Source: Blasia pusilla (taxonomy: Eukaryota > Marchantiophyta > Marchantiopsida > Blasiales). Taken from it: a stretch of 64,000 nt of DNA. The DNA lies in contig CM114274.1 of the NCBI GenBank assembly GCA_050084515.1, positions 31,992,001 through 32,056,000 of the forward strand. Direction: 5' to 3'. Shown here piece after piece: positions 34,640 through 46,535 of the stretch (the first letter of the stretch is position 1; each line of letters begins with the position of its first letter). The translations under genes and the position numbers were made by a program. The notes under the pieces are model-generated. The model was not told where the DNA came from. It saw only the letters and a program-made list of their open reading frames with translations, and ran no database searches.

Positions 34640-37050
34640 TACAATGAACTTGCCTTCTCAACTTGGTTGTACAACGTTACCTATAGATGCACTTGCTTGT
34701 GAGGTTATATCTTGTGATGGGCTTGGCGTTGCACACGACTGGGACCTATTACTGTATATGTGGTCATCCACTTTCCTGCTGGCCAACGGAGGTGCTGAAG
34801 GTGTTGGAGGCGGTAATTGGTATGGCCCGTGCCCCTTCAATCAACATAATACCATTCATGGTTAGGTACGTCATGCCTCATTTAAAAAATAGGTTTCATA
34901 AAATGATGGGTCAGAATGGCCAATTTACTTAACCAAAGTCTAGGGATGGTCATAGATGATTGAGTTCTGTTAGACCAGGGCGGTTGAAATTGGCTACCAT
35001 AACCCATGGGAGACTGCATCATCATTGGTACCCACCATAGCATCTCACTTTGCGCCCAAAAGGGGGAGCGGGTGGGTATGGTTGAGTGGGCATCGTGGTT
35101 TGCGTTGGAGCACCGTCCGAAGGCTACACAAGTAAGTACCCTGGTTAGTATACTAAATTACAACTATAGCATATGTAGAAAATAGGTGAATTAAGTCATA
35201 TCGATAGTATCATATCCGCTGAAAGTCACAACATGTCAAAGTAGAGCATCACTCATATACATATGTATACATTACCATCTCATTTGTATTAGTTGAGACT
35301 TGTATGTGAGTACTCTCTTGTCTGGATGGTTTAGTTGGTCGCTCCTTTGCTTGAGGCTAACGAGGTCAGAAATTTCATTTAGGGTTAATACATCCTACAT
35401 AAATCAGAATTCTCATTTGTTACTATACATCATACAAAAATATGAAATTTGAGATTTTAGAGAACATAACACATGCATGATGAGAAAGTACCCTCCCATC
35501 CTCCAGCCATAAATCTTCACTCTCATCTGCACCCAACAAATCCTTTTCAAGTAGTGGATTATAGTAGGGGTCTTTCAATTCACGATCAGAAATTTCTTCA
35601 TGATTCTCCTCCAGAATTACTCTTTGGTACACTACGCCTTTGTGGAAGGGATGGACTCCAAAATTTTGAGGGCTTGCGCTCCTTCACAACCCTCGGTGCA
35701 TCAAACCTTAAACTCCAGATCACCCACAATCAATGAGATAGGAAAATATATAATCCATACATGAATAAGATATACTTGACTAAATAAACACACCAAATGA
35801 AGGTTGTCCAAGAACACACTTACAATTTTGCCAACCCTCCAAACAACTCTACTTCCTTGGCCTTTCTCTCTCTCACTCTGCAATTCCTTTCTTCTTTGTA
35901 TGGATTAGGCTGGCGTACATTATCTACACTATCCCAGGATGAACTCTGGTTTGAATCCCCGTTCTCATCATTCATATCAAGGGTATTGTTCCAAGCGTTT
36001 CCCAAATTGATGGTAACATCAACTGAGCAAAATTAAGACCTAATTTTCTGGTTGTATCATTTACGTACTTTGCTACCACAATTCTAATCCCTGTATGCCA
36101 TAGATTGTTAAGTTAATTGCTGGTCCTTGTCACATGCTCACCTGCACACAACTTTTGCATCACATTGGCCTTAAATACTTACGAGGAGGCATGCCAAAGA
36201 GGTGGTAATCTTGTTGGTTGTTGTTACACTCTTGCAAACATAAACGAACAACCTCCAACACCAACCATAGTAGAATCAATATGCAGTAAACACTACCATG
36301 GCCTTAATTTGCAGCAACATCAATAGCCACTAATGTTTCCAAATAATAAGTTTTGTAAGTGAAATGCAAACTACGAACAGGAAACAATACCATAGAGACG
36401 TCTATCAATTATTCTGATTTGAACATGAGTTTTCAGAGTCAGAACTAGGAGCTTCTACCATATCACACACATGGACAATTGGCACATCTTGAACATCCAC
36501 TCTAGCTGTTTCCATTTCTATATCACTCAAAACTCTAGCTCCTACGGTGCTAACGTTTGGTAGGTTCCCTAGCTCCATGCATGGGCTTTGGAGGGTGGCC
36601 AAAGCACTATATGCTCCATCTAATGGGTCAACATCATTAAAGAGAACTCCACGAGATCTAGCTTCCTTCCTCATTATCACTTTCCATCCTCCACCCTCGT
36701 GTGTATCTCCATAAAACACTTGTTGCACTTGTGATGGGACAACATATGGTTGGTGATTTGATGGCTCACATGATCGCAAGTTGGCTAAGAAGAACCCTCT
36801 TTATCCATTTTCATGGATCCTACCCGTGAATCCCAATTTTCCCTTATCTACCGCCCGTGCATCAATATTATGGGTTGGTCTACAATCCCATAATCAAGCA
36901 GTAGAATATCAACCAACACCCCGACATATGAATATATGTGAGAAAACACAAAGTGACGAAATCACCAAAATCTTTACAAAACTTAGAGATACAAAGTGGC
37001 CTAGTCCGTCCGTGCGCTCACAGAAGAGCTTCGATAGAACCTGCACATGG
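34640..37050 (-). pseudogene. CACTA-like (En/Spm) transposon gene remnant
   Basis: A minus frame of 124 residues (36779-36405) contains PYVVPSQVQQVFYGD and GGGWKVIMRKEARSRG. This resembles the end of the DUF4216 domain of plant CACTA/TNP2-type elements, where a QVFYv-D-...-W-V-V segment is typical. The DNA just upstream (about 36850-36780) reads AVDKGKLGFTGRIH, also in keeping with it, across a stop. Further down the same strand lie an acidic frame (35632-35423: LLGADESEDLWLEDGRV) and a proline-rich frame (34840-34658: PYQLPPPTPSAPPL) that could be later exons. No TNP2 catalytic core is present, so this is a fragment. Confidence 0.45.
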
Positions 37051-38256
37051 AGATAACTCGACATACGAGACTGCGCTACCGCTGCGGCTCCTGACTATTT
37101 CACTACTCGGGAAACTAGGGTTTTTACCTATTTTTCTTCAAATCTATTAATAGAAAAATTATGCAAAGACGAGTTGCATAATAAAAAACCTCGAGTAGAT
37201 AGACCAACATAATCGACAAGAACGAAAAACAATTCTCCAAAAGTTTACAAAAACCATCATGGTTCAAAAACTTATTGTCCTTTATTACATCCGAGGGAAG
37301 CTGGGAAATATACATTTGATCTAGTATATGATTTCTTCAGTCTCGTTATCTACAAATTTACTCCTAACTCTCCTAGGTTCCTATATATGAGGAATGTCTT
37401 AGGATACAAGTGGCTCCTCTGGCCGATTGTAGACGGGGATCGTAAATGTTGGGGAATTCGAGAGCCTTGGCCCCCGCCTAGGTACACCATAACGGTCCAT
37501 ATAACATGATTTGAGTCCCAACACCTTCCTTCAAAATAAATCTTGTATGCTCTACAAGGTGACACCCATCCAGTATCAATATGTGCTCCGTCCTTGGAAA
37601 GCACTAAATCCCTACTCCAAAACGGTTCAGTCAAGCTAGGTCCAATAAGTCTTTGAGCTCACTCGTCATCGTCCGATAGCTCTTCTAGAATTATTGTCAG
37701 CTTTGCCCTCCCGATTTTCGAAATAGTAGGAAGTGATGATGGTGTCACTGAAAATGGTGGTTATGGAACTGGAGCTGTTGGCTTTGGAGGAGAGTTGTAT
37801 ACTCCCACTAGCTTCTTGTAATCCGACTTTGGCTCTTTGCAAAGCTCAAAAAGTTATGGCCTTCCCTCAAGGCGGAGAATGTTCCTGCCAGTGTGCCAGA
37901 CGCCTCTGATACTCGCCCCTGATAGGCCCACTAAGTCAAAGACCAAGTCACCCGGCCTCGAGCAGAGCTCAATGAGTGTTTGCATCAAGGCAAGTGACTT
38001 CTCCCTTCCTCCAAGTAAGGGAGTCCGTCCTGCATGTGAATTCCCGTGGGGAAATTGTAGATACTATCTAAGTTGTACCCATTGGAGCATGGATCCACTG
38101 GATTCGAGATCTGGAACACCTGGAAGTTGTGCTCAGGCCTTACAAAGCAGTAGAAAAATGAGTGGTCCATGTGTGGACAAGCAGGTGGAAAATAATGTTA
38201 GCAAAAAGAAAAATCTAGTAGACCGCTTGTCTACTCTCAATATAGTGACACAATGT

Positions 38257-38669
38257 GCAACCCGTCGGGATCCGACGGGTTGCTCATTTGGCTAGGCAGA
38301 GGAGCAACGTGTCAGACTCCGACGGGTTGTTTTACGACTCTAAGTGGATTTTTTTTGGCTATGAGAAACCCGTCGAAAGCCGACAGGTTGCTCATCTTGC
38401 TGGACAGAACCTCCACCGGTCGGAGTCCAATGGTTGGCTTACAACTGAATACAATTGTTCAGAGTTGAGAAGTTCCTAATGTGAGAGCAACCCGTCGCTT
38501 TCAGACAAGTTGCATCACTCCAGAAACATGTGGAAAAGCAGTGCTACTTGCAACCTGTCAGATTCCGACGGGTTGCAGTCAATGGAGACTAATTGGTGAA
38601 TTTGCAACCTGTCACTTTTAGACGGATTGCAACACCACAGACACAAGCTGTTGGGATCCGACTGGTTGA
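38257..38669. repeat. Palindrome cluster 1, in an intron of gene A
   Basis: Eight copies of the 27-bp palindrome, 40-65 bp apart, start with a perfect one at 38257-38283 (12-bp arms GCAACCCGTCGG and CCGACGGGTTGC around GAT). Others lie at about 38303, 38365, 38411, 38487, 38550, 38604 and 38642. Most decayed positions are CG-to-TG or CG-to-CA changes. All lie within the intron 38709-37885. Confidence 0.9.
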
Positions 38670-40774
38670 ATTTATGTACAAACTCAATTCATTGAAAAAG
38701 AGGACTTACCCGGACTTTAGTCGTCGCCGATGTGAGTGGATACTCATTTTTAATGACCCATGATTATGCCGTCCTCCACTTCAGCGACCTCTTCACGCAT
38801 TGAAGGTTGAAGAGCTTGTCTTTGCTCCCTCCAGTGAGGACCAAGAAACAACCCCCGTCACTTAGATAAGCGTCGGCAAAAGAAAACAACAACGCGATCT
38901 GGTCATACAAAAGCCGGACATTCCAGTCTGGGAGAGTGTAAGATGAATTGTTGTCCCACAAGCGAAACCCAGAAGCCAAATCCACAATGAGGAGGTCCAC
39001 CAGCACCTCCTCAACAACCCCATACATTGTCCACGGGGCGTGCCCATTTTGAAGGAGTTTTTGTCCCAACACGGTCAATTTCTCGATGGCAAGTGTCGAC
39101 TCCTGAGAACTGAAACTCTGCAGCTCATTGACAAGATGAGTCAAGTGAATAAGGACATTTGTCATGGTGGTAGTTTCCCTATGTGTGCCCAAGGATGATG
39201 GAATGTATTCCACATCCTTATCTCCTCCCTCGGACGAACCAGGTGCCTCCCGCTTTCGCTTCTCCCGAATCTGCTGTCGGCTTGTTGGAGTCTCCGTTAC
39301 CTCAGACTCCACATGAGTTTTCTTGGACAAGGACCTGGTCCGGCCCTCTCACCCCGCCCACCAGGATGATTCCGCCTCTTGCCTTGAGGACTCAACCTCT
39401 TTTCTTGAAGACTCGGCCTCAGAATTCCTCGATCCCCTCGCATTGGCTTTCAAACCCGGTGTGGATTTGTCTTTGGCGGTGACGACCTTTGCCACCAACT
39501 CCTCTATCTTGAGGGCTTGCTCCTCCGCATCTCCTTCAAAAAAATTGTTAGGCTTCACGAAGTTCGGAATGTCGTCCCTACTTGCAACACTGCATCATAC
39601 ACCACGCGTAGATTTTTGTCTGTAATGTCTTATGGGTCATTGAAGTCCAACCAGATTGGACAATTGATAATCTCCCAGTCGGACATGCCCTCTCCCATCT
39701 CCATGTTGTACATGGAGAATCCCTCTCCATCAGGCGAAGAAGCCCATAATTTTCAGGCTGCTGGTAATTTTTTCCAGCTACCTGCATTCATACAATTAAT
39801 GAGTTACCTGTACACCATCCGTTGGGCAGCTCTTTGTCGAGATGACTGGGCTGCCTGGTCCTGAAGATCTTGCTTCTTCTTTGAAAAATCCCATTCTTTG
39901 GCGTCTATTTCCTCATCCAGGTGTGCTTGAGGGAGGATGTGATTCTTGACCATCATCATGAATCCTGGGTTTTTTGTTGGCTTATCTCTGATGTCATCAA
40001 GCCATAGTTCAAAATCTTTGGCAGCCTCTAGGTTTGCTTTCTTCAGCTCCGCTTGTAGACCCACGAGCATGGACTTCCCGAGAAGGCACAACGCGTTCCA
40101 GAATGACCATTCCCGTAGCCAATGGGAGATCACTCGATCTGAAACTCCCGGAGGGTGGTGTGTCGCCCGCTTTTGGGCCTCAATGCCCTTGCGACTGATT
40201 TTCATCAGTTGAATTTGCCTAAACTCGGATATCCCAGAGAGCGCAAACCTGTGCACGCGGTCCAGAGACACTTTCTCTCCAATCCGACCATGTGGATCTT
40301 TGTCTCTCTTCCGCTGGCGCTTGATTATCCCCTTGAGCTCTTTGTAAAACTCCGGGCCAAGTTCGGGGTTGAGAATCGTAATGTAACGCTGCATCTTGCA
40401 ATGTACTTTGTAGCTGCAGATACGACAACCTGAAAAAACTTTGCACATTCCGACACGGACACGTTCTCCCTTCGCGCCAGCTCCAACGACACACTCTTCT
40501 TGGCAGCCTGGATCTTGGACCAACATAGGATTGTGACAACTGCATCTTGGGAAATGAATGTATTTGCCCAAGTCTTATTTTTTATTTGAGCTCCCTTCGC
40601 TAGCATCTCATTTACCAGATCGTCACCCAGGAATCCCTTATACTCTGCCGAGTGCGTTGTAAGCACCTTCTTGACCCTTTTGCAATCATGGATCCAGTGG
40701 TGGGTGAGGTTCCCCTTGGATACAATCTTGCACATCCAAACACAAGGTAAGAATACTGCCACCTATCGAGTTCC

Positions 40775-40878
40775 TACAACCCGTCGGACTTCGACTGGTC
40801 GTAATTCTGTCAACCCATGGGGGTCGAAATGGTAGCAAAGAGATAAGTGTTGCAACCTGTCGGACTCCGACGGGTCGC
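40775..40878. repeat. Palindrome cluster 2, 76-bp tandem units
   Basis: Palindromes at 40775-40801 and 40852-40878 are followed by AATTCTGTCAACCCAT and GGGGTCGAAAT-like spacers, making tandem units of about 76 bp. The LTR element at 40898 inserted in the second spacer. The same unit continues beyond it at 43469 (TCAAAATTGTGACTGAGAGATA against TCGAAATGGTAGCAAAGAGATA). Confidence 0.85.
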
Positions 40879-41379
40879 AATTCTGTCAACCCATCGGTGT
40901 CGCATCCCTACTCTCCTTGAAAGTCAATCTTTAGTGTTGCGGAAGCGTGCGTTTGCACGACTTTTCCAATCAACACAAACGCTTACCAGTTCCTTCACGA
41001 TTTCGGGCTTAGGAAGGAGTGCGGCAGCTTCTTTGTATCCTGAGCAACAACACATCGCGATCAGCAATCTTGGATCTTAGGTACACCAAATTGTGCGTCC
41101 TCTTGGTGACTTGAAGGGCGTCTCTATATCATCCGCATCGCTTAAAAACAATGTGGATGCTTAGCGACAAAGAACGCAATCATACTCCCATTACTAACCT
41201 TTGGTTTGAACACCCTTTCGTCGGGTGCCCCGGTGGACTAAACGCCACGGTTGTAGCATACGACCTTGCCGTTCCCTATCTTTGAGTGTTGTCCTCCTTT
41301 CGCCGCGCATGAAGTTCCACTCGTTTTCTTTGCCATTTGGCGTAAAAGGACGACTCTCCTGGTTCGTGTTGGCCCCCAC

Positions 41380-42351
41380 TCAGCCTCCTCTTTTGAACGC
41401 CTCCTTTTTTTTGACTTCTTCAAAAAAACTTTTGACTCGAAGGGTTTCGGTTTGGACCTCATCGTCCCTAATCCGCTCCGCTAGCTTGAAGAAGGTCGCG
41501 CAGGTCTCGGCAACGTCGGCATTCGGTAAAGGGCCTTCTCGCTTCGGCTTGAGTCCACTAATGAAGATAGCCTTCTTTGCGTGCTCATCCATCTTCGGAC
41601 TAGAAGTCGGTTTCGCACTAAACTCCTCACATACGCTTAAGGAACCACTCTGCCGCATCCGACGCATTCCACCGTGTCACGCAACCCTTGGTACTCGGAG
41701 TGAACCGATCCCCAATCAACTCCTTGAACTCCTCCCAACTCAGAGGTGACTCACCGCCTAAAAATACTTTGAGATATTCCTCTCGTTGAGTGGTCCACCA
41801 TTGTAGAGCATGATCCTTAAGGAAAAACGGCTACCGTCACCTTGTCCTCGCAGACCTTCTTCAAAAGAAGAGTCTCGACTACTCTTTCCTAATGATCGGC
41901 CTCTCCATTGATATCTGATTCCAATTCCGTAAGGAAATCCTTCACTTTTCATGGCGCCCCACTCCGAGTAAATGGCGTAAGGTTCGTCTTCTGCCTTGAT
42001 TTCTTAAAAGCTTTTTGCCCGCACTCCGGTTTGAGTGGCCTCTAACTCTGCAATCCGCTTGCTTTCTTTGGGACATCTGCTCCACCAACACCTTCAACAA
42101 GTCCAACGTGGTTCGACTTCGTCCTTTCCCTCGAAGTTTGGGCCCAACACACAACCTTTCTTTCCATCCCCGCGGAAGGAGTCGCCATGGGACGTCCTCA
42201 CGATCGGGCGTTCGGCTCTTTCGAGTCTCCGACTCCTCTATAGCTTCACGGTCGGCATTGGTTCCTCTCTCGGTTCACGCCGCTTGATTGGCGCTTCTTC
42301 GGTTGTTCTCCCTCGATCGCCATCTCCAAGCCAACTCACTCATATCTCCTC
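41380..42351 (-). pseudogene. gag remnant of the family-1 element
   Basis: Reading begins near 42351 with MSELAWRWRSREN and continues through an Arg/Ser/Glu-rich stretch, GPKLRGKGRSRTTLD and LLKVLVEQMSQRKQ. After frame changes near 41950 and 41700 it gives KKAIFISGLKPKREGPL and CATFFKLAERIRDDE. The F-x-x-GLKP piece is a common feature of retrotransposon Gag proteins, which form the particle around the RNA. No zinc knuckle is left, and the gene ends at the internal deletion. Confidence 0.6.
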
Positions 42352-42456
42352 CTCGTTTCTTGCGTCCCTCCTCGGCGCCCGAAGTCTAGCCGCTACCTTG
42401 AAATTTCCCCAAAAAGCGTCCGGCTGATCCCACGACCCCAAGTTCTCGCTCACCAA

Positions 42457-42474
42457 GGATAAGCTATGATACCA
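42457..42474 (-). other. Primer-binding site, initiator Met tRNA type
   Basis: On the minus strand, two bases after the LTR end, the sequence reads TGGTATCATAGCTTATCC. The first ten or so bases match the complement of the plant initiator methionine tRNA 3' end (TGGTATCAGAGC), the commonest plant LTR primer. This fixes the element's orientation. Confidence 0.8.
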
Positions 42475-42476
42475 CT

Positions 42477-43468
42477 TGTCGCACCCTACTCTCCTTGAAC
42501 GTCAATCTTTAGTGTTGCGGAAGCGCGCTCGTTGAGGTCACGAACTCATCGCCGATCGTTCTTTGCACACCAAACATGCACTCTCGTTAGTCGGGTTTGG
42601 CCAACCGGCTATCCAACCCACCGAGTCCTCAACTCGTCGTCTCATCAAGCTCAACCTTCCTTAGTTCCTAGCTCCCAACACATGGCAAGTCCTTCAAGAC
42701 TTGGAACTGAAACGGCACTTGCACGCCTAGCGATCCCAACTGTTCAACGGTCCTCGTGTGAGTTCCGAACCGAGAGCCAAGTAATTGAGTCGCGGCGTGA
42801 AATCCAAGAGGGATGTCTAAAATCGCCTCAATGGACTTGGTGCAGGTTTTCCAACCCAACGCCCAAATTCTGCCGTTCCGTTCCATGCCCTTGAGCGCTT
42901 CTCGAGAGTGGGCGCGCCCAAAGTGGGGTTTGGGTTCCAAGCACTCTCGGAGACCTTCCCCCTTACTAGTACTTCTGGGGTTCTCCAATAACCCCTCCCC
43001 TTTGGGAAAAGAGGTTCGGGCCCTTCATTGTGGCCCTCAACCCGACTCCACTTACAGTCGTTTTCGGGTCGTATCTCGGCCGCTGCTTATGCGTTTGCAG
43101 CGATGTTTGTTGCGTTTGGACCGGCTCTCCATAAGCTTTCCAACGCACTCTTATTTGTTCCAAACGCATCTTGGCGCTAAAAGTTATGGCCATAAATACA
43201 GTCGGAAACTCTCAAACGCAAGTGGCGTTCCAAATCCGGATCTTTCCTTTGGCAACCCACTTCTTAGACTCGACTTCTTTCAAGTCTCATTCCGCGTTTG
43301 GTCCAGGTTTCTGAGTCGCGACCATCACATCTAAAACGCGACTTCTCGCTCGCGTCTCGTCTCTTGTCTCCTCTTTGAGACAACTCCAACGCGCAAACCA
43401 TCTTAGCGTGAGCCCGCTAATGTTCCGATGTTCCGCTTGGCACTTGTTTGGTCATGAGGGTCGCGACA
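42477..43468 (-). repeat. 5' LTR of the family-1 element
   Basis: 992 bp, TGTCGCACCCTACTCTCC to GGGTCGCGACA on the plus strand. It aligns from end to end with the solo LTRs at 32507-33510 and 52947-53951. On the element's own strand it starts TGTCGCGACCC and ends GGGTGCGACA. Confidence 0.9.
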
Positions 43469-43503
43469 ATCGGGGTCAAAATTGTGACTGAGAGATACAT
43501 TTT

Positions 43504-44187
43504 GCAACCCGTTCGAGTCCGACGGGTCACAACACTTATCTTTTGGTTACACTTATTGCAACACTCTTGAAATTTTTAGAGAGAATTGCAATCCATCGGA
43601 GTCCGACGGGTTACACTCTCTTTTTGTGACTCTCTGATCCAACCGATCGGTTCCTCTTATTCCTGGGTTTCAACTTGTCGGACTCCGACGGGTTGTAGAA
43701 TGACTTCGATTTGGAGACAGGTTTCTGGATAAAAACTACACATATCAACCCTTCGGAGTCCGACGGGTTGCTCAATGGCCATGTAAAGCTGGAATTGGAC
43801 GCCTAAAAGCAAGCTGTGGGACTCTGACCACCTACCTTGGGGGGACAATGCAACCCGTCGAAGTCCAACGAGTTGCTTTTGGCCAAAAGTATCCAAAAAA
43901 TAGCAGACAATCCAACAACTCATCGGACTCCGACAAGTTGCTTTTAGGCGTCCGACGGATTGAAGAAAAAAGAAATCATGCAGTCATTTTTCCACCCGTC
44001 GATGTTTGACTAGTTTCAGTATCCCGGATTAATCTGGTGTGCTTGGCCACCAGGCAGCCCGTTGGACTCCGACGGTTTGCTTGACTATGACGTTGACCAC
44101 AAACAAGATGGTGGCAAGAGACTCAAATCATTCCTGCCCATCTTTAAGCTTTCCAATTATGCAACCCGTCGGACTCCGACGGGTTGA
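43504..44187. repeat. Palindrome cluster 3, in the large intron of gene A
   Basis: About ten palindromes, at roughly 43504, 43588, 43671, 43744, 43850, 43912, 43990, 44053 and 44161, lie 60-110 bp apart with unrelated spacers. That at 44161-44187 is perfect save for the last base. Cluster 3 starts just inside the GTAAGT donor at 44218 and, without the LTR insertion, would run on into cluster 2. Confidence 0.9.
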
Positions 44188-45804
44188 AGTAGTCAAACTT
44201 AAGGAAGAGGAAACTTACGTATTTATCGCATGCATTGCCATTTCCACCGTTGCTATGTGATGAGGAAATGGATGGAGCACAACTGCCTTCACGCAAAAAT
44301 GCGCCTCCAATGAATTTGGGCGCTCCTCTGCAAACTGTGTCCACGCCATGTACTTGTGGTTCACATCCTAGATGAAGAAGTAGAGGTTCCGCATTAAGCT
44401 AAATTAGGTTCCTTCAATCGCTCTTCTCAACACGTGATCTCTCATCCTCCAAAATGTATCCAACGCCTCCAAGTCCTCTTGCGTCATCACAGATTGGGTT
44501 CCATGTTCATTGTGAGGCTGAACATAGAACGGAGGGAAGTTGTCAACAGAGGATGCAGTCGTTGCCGATTGTTTGAGCTTTGCAATATCCTCCTCCGACT
44601 AAATTTCGCGGACATACTCCATTGTCCTCAATCGACAGAGTGGAATTCTTGGGGTCTTGTGGCCCTCCATCAGTGCCATCTGCTTAACAACTTGCCACAA
44701 TGGGGACCAAGTCAATAAAATACAATGTTTTGCCAATGAATTGCATAATGAGCCTTCACATAACCCAAAATTTTCTTACGTGCTCAAAGATTGGGTCGGT
44801 GTTCGGGTCCGCCAATTGCTCTGGGGCAAGAGTTGGCAAGTCCACCGGAAACTCATCGATCCGATAAAGGTCAATTTCTTCCATCGGGCTCAAAGACTAT
44901 GAAGACTCTTCTCCTACTTCTTCAGAGATGTCCACCATCTCCACACTTATTGTCCTCATGACCTCATCGTCCGTCACTTGAACTTCGGCCATTTCCTTTG
45001 CCGATTTTAGATTCATGGTGTCCCTAGACCTTATTGGAGACATTTCCTGCATCTCAACACTCTCTGTTGGACGTGTAGGGCTTTCTTCAATGGCAATTGC
45101 TTTTTCCCTTCGAGCTTTCACCAATTTTGCTCTCCTGACGGAGGCGTCAAGACGCTTCTTCTTGCGTTTCTCGTCCGCGACTCTTTTCTTCAAGGCCTTC
45201 AATGCCTCACCCTTGGCATTTTGCTTAGCGAGCTCCTCCAAAACACGTTTTGCTAGAACCTCCTGCATGTGCATATTTGCTTCCCTTTCCCGCTCTCTAT
45301 TTCTTGTTGCCTTATCTCATTCTCCGAACGAGGACCTGGAGATGGTGACGGAGGAGTCCTGATGGACTTGGGAGTGATGCTCTCTACCTTGGTTGCTTGG
45401 GTCAGTTCTTCCTCCTTAGTAGTCTAATCTACTCATGTGCACAATATATCCCTCAAAGCGTTTTGTGATGAAGCTCCGTGACCCTAAACCCAACTCTCTT
45501 AGCGTTTCGTGATGAAGCACCATGACCCTCTAGCGGATGGGCTTGCCAAAATCAAACCCTCAAAGCATTGGGTGCTGGATCTTTGTAACCTTCTAGCGAA
45601 GGGGTGAATGTAACTGAGTTTGGCAGCGGAAAGGTGACGTCAGCTGCTGCGAGGAAGAGCACATGAAATCGCGAAATGAAAAACGGAAATGAGAAAAATC
45701 TCAACCTTTTATACTTTTCGAGCCGTTGAGCTGACCGTTGGGTTATTGGGTCGTACCGACGGCGACGTGTTGGCCGTTTTGGAACTTTTCACGTGGGAAC
45801 CCTG

Positions 45805-46402
45805 GCAACCCGTCGAAGACCGACGGGTTGCACGCTTCCCTTGTCTTGGGATAACAAGGTGAGGTACTTGCGCAACCCGTTGGAGACCGACGGGTTGCAC
45901 GCTTCCCTCAACTTGGGATAATAAGGTGAGGTATCCAGGCAACCCCTAAGAGACCGACGGGTTGCACGCTTCCCTCGTCCTCAGGTAACAAGGCCACAAA
46001 GCATAGTCCCGAGGCAACCCGTTGACCTCTGACGGATTACAAGGTCTACCCTGGGTTCGACACTTCCCACCATACGGTGAAACTGCACTCATAGTTTGCA
46101 CGGTTCATTGGACAAGAGAAATCGACGGGAGATCCCCCTTGCAACTCGGTTACCTCCAAAAGGGAAAGCGAGGTTAGGTGCCTTTCCAACCCGTCGCAGT
46201 CCCCAACGGATTGCCGTAGCAAATCCATGCAAGGTCTCGTGGATCCCGACTCCACTTAGACAGGCAGGGGGTACCAACCCAACGGACTCCGACGGGTTGC
46301 AAGTTGCACTCGGACTCTAAGAGAAGATGGTACACCGATGCTTTGCAACTCACGTGTCTGAGTCCCAAAATTTGCAACCTGTCGGACTCCGAAAGGTTGC
46401 AA
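45805..46402. repeat. Palindrome cluster 4, 67-bp tandem repeat between the divergent genes
   Basis: Four head-to-tail units start at 45805, 45872, 45939 and 46014 (periods 67, 67 and 75). Each is one palindrome plus a CACGCTTCCC...GGGATAACAAGGTGAGGTA-type spacer. Three looser palindromes follow near 46187, 46275 and 46374. This is the gap between the 5' ends of gene A and the transposase gene, so it would hold their promoters. Just before it (45450-45600) an imperfect tandem repeat carries CTCAAAGCGTTTTGTGATGA and variants. Confidence 0.88.
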
Positions 46403-46504
46403 CATGATTGAATCCATTACGTCAGACAATCTCATCTACCAAATAGCATCTTGTCAGTCAAATTCTCTCAGGAGAATAACGATCACTATTCACTATAAAT
46501 TAAA

Positions 46505-46535
46505 CATTCTCATTCTCATTCTCATTATTATTCTT
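46505..46535. repeat. (CATTCT)n microsatellite
   Basis: Four units of CATTCT, then degenerate ATTATT words, upstream of the transposase gene. Confidence 0.8.

Larger units (their letters stand above)
40898..43468 (-). mobile_element. Internally deleted LTR retrotransposon, family 1 (2571 bp)
   Basis: The element runs on the minus strand and is flanked by a perfect 5-bp duplication ATCGG (40893-40897 and 43469-43473). Its parts are a complete 5' LTR (43468-42477), a primer-binding site two bases inside it, a frame-broken gag region (about 42351-41380), and then, without any protease, reverse transcriptase or integrase, a stub of about 55 bp of the 3' LTR (40898-40953). One deletion therefore removed pol and most of the 3' LTR. 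It landed in a tandem palindrome unit within the large intron of gene A, which can be rebuilt by removing it. The LTR is close in sequence to the one at 52947-53951, so the family was active fairly recently. Confidence 0.88.
37270..45424 (-). pseudogene. Gene A of the palindrome-bearing transposon, function unknown
   Basis: I do not recognise this gene as a whole. Exon-like blocks on the minus strand are joined by canonical sites: 45424-44780 (Lys/Glu-rich helical part QNAKGEALKALKKRV, then PMEEIDLYRIDEFPVDLP; one TAG at 44899-44897), donor GTAAGA, 100-bp intron, 44679-44219 (TQEDLEALDTFWRMRDHVL; HKYMAWTQFAEERP), donor GTAAGT, intron 44218-40755, then 40754-38710 (CVWMCKIVSKGNLTHHWIHDC, possibly zinc-binding; FWNALCLLGKSMLVGLQAEL; MSDWEIINCPIWLDFND; VEEVLVDLLIVDLASGFRLW; SDGGCFLVLTGGSKDKL), donor GTAAGT, intron 38709-37885, then 37884-37270, ending in an acidic and proline-rich tail. 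The VDLLIVD...DGGCFLVL part loosely resembles a Rossmann methyltransferase with a lost DPPY motif. Stops and frameshifts make it inactive. Confidence 0.5.
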
